Under the pieces are notes generated by a model, which worked only from the letters and a program-made list of their open reading frames with translations, was not told the DNA's origin and did no database searches. Source: Streptomyces sp. NBC_01298 (GTDB lineage: Bacteria; Actinomycetota; Actinomycetes; Streptomycetales; Streptomycetaceae). From it: a stretch of DNA of 64,000 nt. How positions within the stretch are numbered: the first letter of the stretch is position 1; each line of letters opens with the position of its first letter. Positions 58,352 through 64,000 of the stretch are shown here, piece by piece. The stretch is taken from positions 6,138,001 to 6,202,000 of the forward strand of contig NZ_CP108414.1 in assembly GCF_035978755.1 (NCBI RefSeq). The letters are read 5' to 3'. Both the position numbers and the translations under genes were made by a program.

Positions 58352-60927
58352 CGGGTGCCTCCCAGGGGTTCCAGGGTCAGGACGGTCAGGTCGGGCTTGA
58401 CCTGGCCGCGTTCGGGGACGAACTTCACGCTGGGGTCGGGGGCGCCCGGGGCGTTGACGAAGGACACGAACCGGCGCAGCCGTTCCGGGTCGTCCAGGGT
58501 CTCGGCCCATTCGTCGCGGTAGTGCGCCACGTGGTCGGTCATCTGCGACTCCAGCTCCGCGCACAGCCCGAGCGAGTCGTGCACGATCACGTCCCGCAGG
58601 TGGTCGAGGCCGCCCTCCAGCCGGTCCAGCCAGGTGGAGGTGCGCTCCAGCCGGTCGGCGGTGCGGATGTAGAACATCAGGAACCGGTCGATGAGCCGGA
58701 CCAGTTCGGCGTCGGACAGGTCCTGGGCGAGGAGGTCGGCGTGGCGCGGGGTGGCCCCGCCGTTGCCGCCGACGTAGAGGTTCCAGCCGCTCGCCGTCGC
58801 GATGATCCCGAAGTCCTTGCTCTGCGCCTCCGCGCACTCGCGGGCGCAGCCGGAGACCGCCGACTTGAGCTTGTGCGGGGCGCGCAGGCCCCGGTAGCGC
58901 AGCTCCAGGTCGATGGCCATCCGTACGGAGTCCTGGACCCCGTAGCGGCACCAGGTCTGGCCCACGCAGGACTTCACCGTCCGCAGGGCCTTTCCGTACG
59001 CGTGCCCGGACTCGAAGCCGGCCTCGACGAGCCGGGCCCAGATGAGGGGGAGCTGGTCGATGGCGGCGCCGAAGAGGTCGATGCGCTGCCCGCCGGTGAT
59101 CTTCGTGTAGAGGCCGAAGTCGCGGGCCACCTCGCCGATCACGATGAGCTTGTCGGGGGTGATCTCGCCGCCGGGGATGCGCGGGACGACCGAGTACGAG
59201 CCGTTGCGCTGCAGGTTGGCGAGGAAGTGGTCGTTGGTGTCCTGGAGGGCGGCCTGCTCCCCGTCCAGGACGTAGCCGCTCGCGCCGAGGGTGGGGGCGA
59301 GCGAGGCGATGATCGAACCGACGGTGGGCTTGCAGACCTCGCAGCCCTCGCCGCCGCGCGCCTCCTCGCGGCCGTGGCTGTCGAGGAGCTTCTCGTACGA
59401 GGTCACGCGCAGGGTGCGGACGATCTCGTAGAGCTCGGCGCGGGTGAAGGAGAAGCAGTCGCAGAGCCCCTTGTCGGCGGCCGGCGGCATCAGCTGGCCG
59501 ATCACCTTCAGGCAGCTCCCGCAGCCGGTGCCCGCCTTGGTGCACTTCTTCACCTCGGGGACCGTCGTGTAGGCGGTGATCGCCGTCTTGGTGACGTTGT
59601 GGCAGGAACAGATCACCGCACCGTCCGGGAGCGAGGCCGGGCCGAGGGCGACGGGTGCGCCGGCGCCGGCGGGCAGCACCAGCTGCTCGGGGGTGACGGG
59701 CGGTACGGAGCCGGTGAGCGGGCGGAGCAGACCGTAGGAGTCGGCGTCGCCGACCAGGACGCCGCCGAGCAGCACACCCTCGGAGGAGACGACGACCTTC
59801 TTGTAGACGCCGGAGCGGGAGTCGGAGTAGACGACGTCGAGGCTGCCGGCGGTGGCGCCGTGGGCGTCGCCGAAGGAGGCCACGTCCACGCCGAGGAGCT
59901 TGAGCTTGGTGGACAGGTCGGCGCCGGTGAACTCCTTCTCGCGGCCCAGCAGGTCCGCGGCGGCCGTCTCCGCCATCTCGTAGCCGGGGGCGACCAGGCC
60001 GTAGACGCGGCCGTCGGAGGCCAGCGCGCACTCGCCGATGGCGTAGACGTGCGGGTCGGAGGTGCGGCAGTGGGCGTCGACGGAGATGCCGCCGCGTTCG
60101 CCGACGGTCAGGCCGCTGTCGCGGGCGAGCTGGTCGCGGGGGCGGACGCCGGCGGAGAAGACGACCAGGTCGGTGGCGACGCTGGAGCCGTCGGACAGCT
60201 TCATGCCGCTGACCGAGCCGTCCTCGCCGGTCAGGACCTCCTGGGTGCCGACGCCCGTGTGGACGGTGAGTCCCATGTTCTCGATGGTGCGCAGCAGGGC
60301 CGCGCCGCCGCCCTCGTCGACCTGGACGGGCATCAGCCGGGGCGCGAACTCCACGACGCGGGTGGCGAGGCCGAGGCCCTTGAGCGCGCCGGCGGCCTCC
60401 AGCCCGAGCAGGCCGCCGCCGACCACGGCGCCGGTGGTCCGCGTCTTGGCGTACTCCTCGATCGCGAGGAGGTCCTCGATGGTGCGGTACACGAAACAGC
60501 CCGGGGCGTCCTTGCCGGGGACGGGCGGCACGAAGGGGTAGCTGCCGGTCGCCAGCACGAGGACGTCGTACGGGAACACCTGCCCCGAGCGGGAGGTGAC
60601 GGTCTGGGCCTCGCGGTCGATGCTCTCGGCGGGGTCGTCGAGGTGCAGGGCGATCCCGTGCTCCGCCATGAAGGAGGCGGGGGTGAGGGAGAGGTCCTCG
60701 GGGGTGCTGCCGGAGAAGTACGAGGTCAGGTGCACGCGGTCGTAGGCGGGCCGCGGCTCCTCGCAGAGCACGGTGATCCGGTGCGTGGCGGTGGCGCCGA
60801 GTTCGGCGAGCGCCTCCAGGTAGCGCTGGCCGACCATGCCGTGACCGATGAGCACGAGGGCGGGCGCGGTGGCGGGGGAGGTGGCCTGGGCGGTGGCCGG
60901 GGCGGGATGGGGCGTGGCTGCGGCCAT
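58348..60927 (-). CDS. nirB: Nitrite reductase (NADH) large subunit NirB
   Basis: 859 residues; assimilatory reduction of nitrite to ammonium. The N-terminal FAD/NAD domain has LVLIGHGMVGQRYLEAL and the NAD loop GAVVGGGLLGLEAAGAL. A BFD-like [2Fe-2S] domain follows (ICSCHNVTKTAI ... CTKAGTGCGSC), then a second cysteine set CDCFSF ... CEVC. The C-terminal sirohaem/[4Fe-4S] domain has CVGQTWCRYG (CX5C) and SGCARECAEAQSKDFG (CX3C). It is cotranscribed with the flavoprotein upstream (2-nt gap) and nirD. A GlnR-type site heads the operon. Confidence 0.95.
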   Translation of the reverse strand: MAAATPHPAPATAQATSPATAPALVLIGHGMVGQRYLEALAELGATATHRITVLCEEPRPAYDRVHLTSYFSGSTPEDLSLTPASFMAEHGIALHLDDPAESIDREAQTVTSRSGQVFPYDVLVLATGSYPFVPPVPGKDAPGCFVYRTIEDLLAIEEYAKTRTTGAVVGGGLLGLEAAGALKGLGLATRVVEFAPRLMPVQVDEGGGAALLRTIENMGLTVHTGVGTQEVLTGEDGSVSGMKLSDGSSVATDLVVFSAGVRPRDQLARDSGLTVGERGGISVDAHCRTSDPHVYAIGECALASDGRVYGLVAPGYEMAETAAADLLGREKEFTGADLSTKLKLLGVDVASFGDAHGATAGSLDVVYSDSRSGVYKKVVVSSEGVLLGGVLVGDADSYGLLRPLTGSVPPVTPEQLVLPAGAGAPVALGPASLPDGAVICSCHNVTKTAITAYTTVPEVKKCTKAGTGCGSCLKVIGQLMPPAADKGLCDCFSFTRAELYEIVRTLRVTSYEKLLDSHGREEARGGEGCEVCKPTVGSIIASLAPTLGASGYVLDGEQAALQDTNDHFLANLQRNGSYSVVPRIPGGEITPDKLIVIGEVARDFGLYTKITGGQRIDLFGAAIDQLPLIWARLVEAGFESGHAYGKALRTVKSCVGQTWCRYGVQDSVRMAIDLELRYRGLRAPHKLKSAVSGCARECAEAQSKDFGIIATASGWNLYVGGNGGATPRHADLLAQDLSDAELVRLIDRFLMFYIRTADRLERTSTWLDRLEGGLDHLRDVIVHDSLGLCAELESQMTDHVAHYRDEWAETLDDPERLRRFVSFVNAPGAPDPSVKFVPERGQVKPDLTVLTLEPLGGTR

Positions 60928-60929
60928 GA

Positions 60930-62207
60930 TCAGGAGCCTCCGTCGTCGGTGAGCAGGTGGTGCAGGTCGGTGGGACCGTGCTGGTCGGTGAGGGGCGCGC
61001 CGTCCTCCCAGCTGCGGGCGAGGGCGCCCACGCTGGAGAGTTCGCCGAGCAGGACCCCGCCGACGAGGCGGTCGCCGCGGATGACGACCTTGCGGTAGGT
61101 GCGGCGGGTGGCGTCGGTGAGCCGGACCACGTCGTCGCCGGGGAGCGGGGTGGTCTCGCCGAAGGCGGCGAGATCGAGGGGCCGGTCGCCGCCGGCGGTG
61201 AGGGTGAGGCGGGTCAGGGCGCGGGTGCCGCCGTAGGCGGGGTCCGCGGCCAGTCCCCGGCCGGTCCCGATGAGGACCCCGGCGAGCGCGTCGGCCTGTT
61301 CGAGGGCGGGGCCGGCCAGGCCGTACACCCGGCCCGCGTGCTCGGCGCAGTCGCCGATGGCGTGGACGCGGGGGTCGCTGGTGCGCAGCTCGTCGTCGAC
61401 GAGGATGCCGGTGCGGACGTCCAGGCCGGCGGCGAGGGCCAGTCCCGTGCGGGGGCGGACGCCGCAGGCCAGTACGACGAGGTCGGCGTCGAGGCGGTAG
61501 CCGACGGCGAGGTCGACGCCGGTCACCCGGCGGGGCGTTCCGGGCTCTGCCTGGGACCGCTCCTCGAACGCCGTCGACAGGCCGCGGACCCGGCATTCCG
61601 TGTGGATCTCGACGCCGAGGGTGGTCAGGTGCTCGTGCAGGAGCTCCGAGGCCTCGGCGTCCAGCTGGCGTTCCATCAGGCGTTCGCCCTGCTGCGCCAG
61701 GACCACCTGGGCGCCCCGCTCGGCCAGGGCGCGGGCCGCCGAGACGCCGAGGAGGCCGCCGCCGATCACCACCGCGCGCACGCCGGGGCGTACGGCCGCC
61801 GACAGGGCCAGGCAGTCCTCCATGGTGCGGAACGCGTGGACACCCGCGGGGAGCTCCCGGCCCTGGGGTTCGAACAGGCCGCGCAGCGGAGGGAGGACCG
61901 GGTTCGACCCCGTGGCCAGCACGAGGGTGCCGTACCGCTCGACCGAGCCGTCGTCGCAGTGGACCACCTGCTCCGCCCGGTCGATCCGTACCGCCCGCAC
62001 GCCCCGGCGCAGCGCCGGGCCGGGGGCCGGGAGGGCCGCCACCTCCGGCGCGTACCGGCCGGCCAGGACCTCCGCGAGGAGGACCCGGTTGTAGGGGGCG
62101 TGCTCCTCCTCACCGAGGACGCGGACGTCCCCGCCCAGCCGGGCGGCGAGCCGCAGGCCGGCGAGGCCGCCGCCGATCACCACCACGCGTTGCTGTTCCG
62201 AGGTCAT
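60930..62207 (-). CDS. NirB-linked FAD-dependent oxidoreductase
   Basis: 425 residues with an N-terminal FAD motif RVVVIGGGLAGLRLAARLGG, an NAD motif AVVIGGGLLGVSAARALAERGAQVVL and the second FAD motif VHAIGDCAEHAGRVYGL. It resembles the flavoprotein half of NirB and the NasB/NasC electron-transfer proteins but lacks any iron-sulphur cysteines. A role in feeding electrons to nitrate or nitrite reductase is inferred from operon position (first gene, 2 nt from nirB). Confidence 0.9.
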   Translation of the reverse strand: MTSEQQRVVVIGGGLAGLRLAARLGGDVRVLGEEEHAPYNRVLLAEVLAGRYAPEVAALPAPGPALRRGVRAVRIDRAEQVVHCDDGSVERYGTLVLATGSNPVLPPLRGLFEPQGRELPAGVHAFRTMEDCLALSAAVRPGVRAVVIGGGLLGVSAARALAERGAQVVLAQQGERLMERQLDAEASELLHEHLTTLGVEIHTECRVRGLSTAFEERSQAEPGTPRRVTGVDLAVGYRLDADLVVLACGVRPRTGLALAAGLDVRTGILVDDELRTSDPRVHAIGDCAEHAGRVYGLAGPALEQADALAGVLIGTGRGLAADPAYGGTRALTRLTLTAGGDRPLDLAAFGETTPLPGDDVVRLTDATRRTYRKVVIRGDRLVGGVLLGELSSVGALARSWEDGAPLTDQHGPTDLHHLLTDDGGS

Positions 62208-62229
62208 GACACGAGAGTGCGCGGCCGCT

Positions 62230-62267
62230 GTTTCCCCACGGCATCGCCGTTGTTTCCCCGACGGAAC
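62230..62267 (-). promoter_or_regulatory. GlnR-type operator upstream of the nitrite reductase operon
   Basis: On the minus strand GTTCC-N6-GAAAC-N6-GATGC-N6-GAAAC reproduces the actinobacterial GlnR box (gTnAC-n6-GaAAC repeated) with exact 6-nt spacing. Both GAAAC half-sites are perfect and the two others diverged. It lies 23 bp before the first start codon. Confidence 0.8.
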
Positions 62268-62362
62268 CTCGACCTCAGCGTGCGGGTTAAGGGTCCGTGA
62301 GGCGTTCCTCAAGGCCGCCTTAAGGATCACCGGGAGGGCCCGGGAGAGCGCCGGAGCGCCCG

Positions 62363-62377
62363 TAGCGTGGCCGTATG
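62363..62377 (+). promoter_or_regulatory. Probable leaderless promoter of the ferric-reductase-like gene
   Basis: TAGCGT (62363-62368), six bases, ATG 62375. This supports 62375 over the internal ATG 62390. Confidence 0.45.
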
Positions 62378-63676
62378 CGAGAGCGGGACATGGCGGTTCG
62401 GGTCAAGGGCGGAATACTCGGCGGGGCGGGGACCGTCGCCCTGCTGTGGGCCGTGCAGGTGCGGCCCTCGGCCCGGCTGGACGCGCTGTTCGCGACCGCC
62501 GCGCACCTGTCCGGGCTGCTCGCCGGGTACGGGGTGCTCGTCCTGCTGTTCCTCATGGCCCGGGTCCCCGCCGTCGAGCACGGGGTGGGCGCGGCCCGGC
62601 TCGCCCGCTGGCACGCGCTGGGCGGCCGCCACGTCCTGCTGCTCTGCTTCGGGCACGCGGCCTTCGCGCTCTGCGGCTACGCCGTGCACGAGGGGGCCGA
62701 CGTGCTCTCGGCGGTTCGGGAGCTGCTCGGATACCCGGCCCTGGCCGCCGCGGCGATCGGGACCGTCCTCCTGGTCGCCGTCGGCATCACCTCCGCCCGC
62801 TCCGTACGCCGCCGGGTCAGCCACGAAACCTGGCGCGGGGTCCACCTCCTGGTGTACCTCGCCGCCGCCCTCGCCTTCGGGCACCAGCTCGCCGGGCCCG
62901 ACCTGGCCCTCGTCGTCTGGTTCTGGGCCCTCGCCCATGCCGTGGTCGCCGTCCTGCTGCTCTGGTACCGCGCCGTGGTGCCCGTACGCCAGGCCCTGCG
63001 GCACGCGCTGCGCGTCGCCGAGGTCCGCGCGGAGGGGCCCGGGGTGGTCTCCGTCCTCGTCTACGGGGAGCACCTCGCGGAGCTGCGCGCGGAGCCGGGG
63101 CAGTTCCTGCGCTGGCGGTTCCTCCAGCGCAGGCTGTGGCACACCGCGCTGCCGTTCTCGCTGTCGGCGCCGGTCCGCGGGAACACCCTGCGCATCACCG
63201 TGAAGGCCCTCGGCGGCCACTCCCGCCGGATCCGCCGGCTGCGGCCCGGCACCCGGGTCCTCGCCACCGGGCCCTTCGGGGCGCTCACCGCGGCCCGGCG
63301 GACCCGGACCAAGGTGCTGCTGATCGCCGGCGGGGTCGGGATCACCCCGATGCGGGCCCTGTTCGAGACGCTGCCCGGCGGGCCGGGGGACATCACCCTG
63401 CTCTACCGGGCGGGTGCCGAGGAGCACCTCGTCCTGCGCTCCGAGCTGGAGGCCATCGCCGCCGAACGGCAGGCCGGGCTGCACTACCTGCTCGGGCCGT
63501 CGGGCGCCGCCTTCGACCCGCTGGCCCCACAGGCGCTGGCCGCGCTGGTCCCGGAGCTGGCCGAGCACGACGTGTACCTGTGCGGGCCGCCCGGGATGGC
63601 GGACGCCACCCAGTCCGCGCTGCTGCGGGCGGGGGTGCCGGCGGGGCGGATCCACGCGGAGTGCTTCGGCTTGTGA
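62375..63676 (+). CDS. Ferric reductase-like transmembrane flavoprotein
   Basis: 433 residues. The N-terminal half has six TM helices with conserved histidines for haem b (ARWHALGGRHVLLLCFGHAAFALCGYAVH, ETWRGVHLLVYLAAALAFGHQLAG). The C-terminal ferredoxin-reductase-like half binds FAD (HTALPFSLSAP) and NAD (LLIAGGVGITPMRALFE, VYLCGPPGMADATQ), ending in ECFGL. Likely electron transfer from NAD(P)H across the membrane to haem or an external acceptor. In streptomycetes an FMN-binding lipoprotein gene often follows; here a repeat follows. Confidence 0.88.
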   Translation: MRERDMAVRVKGGILGGAGTVALLWAVQVRPSARLDALFATAAHLSGLLAGYGVLVLLFLMARVPAVEHGVGAARLARWHALGGRHVLLLCFGHAAFALCGYAVHEGADVLSAVRELLGYPALAAAAIGTVLLVAVGITSARSVRRRVSHETWRGVHLLVYLAAALAFGHQLAGPDLALVVWFWALAHAVVAVLLLWYRAVVPVRQALRHALRVAEVRAEGPGVVSVLVYGEHLAELRAEPGQFLRWRFLQRRLWHTALPFSLSAPVRGNTLRITVKALGGHSRRIRRLRPGTRVLATGPFGALTAARRTRTKVLLIAGGVGITPMRALFETLPGGPGDITLLYRAGAEEHLVLRSELEAIAAERQAGLHYLLGPSGAAFDPLAPQALAALVPELAEHDVYLCGPPGMADATQSALLRAGVPAGRIHAECFGL

Positions 63677-63804
63677 GCCCGCCCTTGGTCGGCCGCCGCG
63701 GCCGAGTCCGCTTTCGTCCCCGCGGTCGAGCCGCTTCCGCATCCGCTTTCCGAAAGGCCGCCGCCCCTATGCGCCACCCGCTGCACGTCGCCCTGCCCGT
63801 GTCC

Positions 63805-63945
63805 CTTGCCGCTGCGCGGGGCGTGTCCCCTACCCGCCCTTCGCCCATCCCCCAGACTCCGTCCGGGGGGACCCCCAGCCGGGGCTCAGCCCCGGACCCC
63901 GGTCCTCAAACGCCGGACGGGCTGGATTTGGCTGCGCCCGGCCCC
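63805..63945. repeat. CTCAAACGCCGG intergenic repeat (locus E)
   Basis: Single copy: the arm CCCCTACCCGCCCTTCGCC at about 63829, a GGGGCTCAGCCCC hairpin, and the core at 63905-63926 ending GCTGGATTTGGC. It begins inside a short frame from ATG 63769 (MRHPLHVALPVSLAA), which looks like the beginning of a signal peptide and then runs into repeat sequence. Confidence 0.7.
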
Positions 63946-64000
63946 GGCCCCGGCCCCAGACCCGCCCCCGGTGTTCGGGTGCCGGAGCGGCCGAAGGGGG

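Noticed and set aside
58522..61098. 858-codon open frame antisense to nirB
   Set aside because: Low-complexity Gly/Val/Asp/Ala shadow. The sense strand encodes an unmistakable NirB.

Overview
The window is a piece of actinobacterial chromosome, almost certainly Streptomyces. It has very high G+C with strong third-position bias, many GTG starts, ATGA/GTGA gene overlaps, several probable leaderless starts, and actinobacterial hallmarks: a CIRCE-preceded hrcA-dnaJ pair, a leuA leader peptide, a Zur-type operator, a GlnR-type operator, protealysin with emfourin, and DUF3097. No tRNA, rRNA or CRISPR array was seen.

Layout. 1-5600: 3' end of lepA, an acyl-CoA synthetase, hemW and DUF3097. 5600-12100: MBL hydrolase, then CIRCE-hrcA-dnaJ, nitronate monooxygenase, rsmE, a HIT protein and RNase Z. 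12200-15100: an MFS transporter divergent from a PfkB kinase. 15370-19237: phoH-ybeY-CNNM/CorC-MmcQ, then a cytidine-deaminase-fold protein without catalytic residues. 19237-26185: an accessory block with a 65-bp foldback element, an IS5-family element with a probable -1 frameshift, an ankyrin protein, an MFS transporter divergent from a GlxA-type AraC regulator, and a WxL/DUF916 cell-surface pair. The block lies between the deaminase-like gene and era. The DUF916 frame runs into era with no stop codon. 27200-31000: methyltransferase, SMI1/KNR4, GNAT, emfourin and an M4 protealysin-like protease. 31148-34100: leuL-leuA and a TerB-like protein. 34876-38700: NCS2 nucleobase permease, recO, uppS and a YcxB-like protein. 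38696-38858: a 163-bp foldback element. 38858-42013: the zinc operon znuA-znuC-znuB-zur, then glyS. 43600-49700: accessory regulators and redox genes (TetR, aldo/keto reductase, SRPBCC-MarR, DoxX, MarR, DHA2 efflux). 49739-54000: dusB and ppdK. 54400-58000: ArsR-like regulator, PhoX, truncated haemoglobin and a VOC protein. 58022-63676: GlnR-type site, FAD oxidoreductase, nirB, nirD, and a divergent ferric-reductase-like flavoprotein.

Most striking observations. (1) The IS and two foldback elements all sit at CTAG tetranucleotides that supply TAG stop codons to convergent genes on both sides. (2) The 163-bp foldback shares 16 of 18 terminal bases with the IS. Its arm differences are almost all of the kind that become G-U pairs in the minus-strand transcript only. 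(3) A DUF916-TM protein is in frame with the Era GTPase. (4) A family of CTCAAACGCCGG repeats occupies five loci, one forming the odd 5' end of the DUF916-Era frame. (5) Many genes show a -10-like hexamer exactly 6-7 nt before the start codon, including an identical 18-nt start region at hemW and recO.
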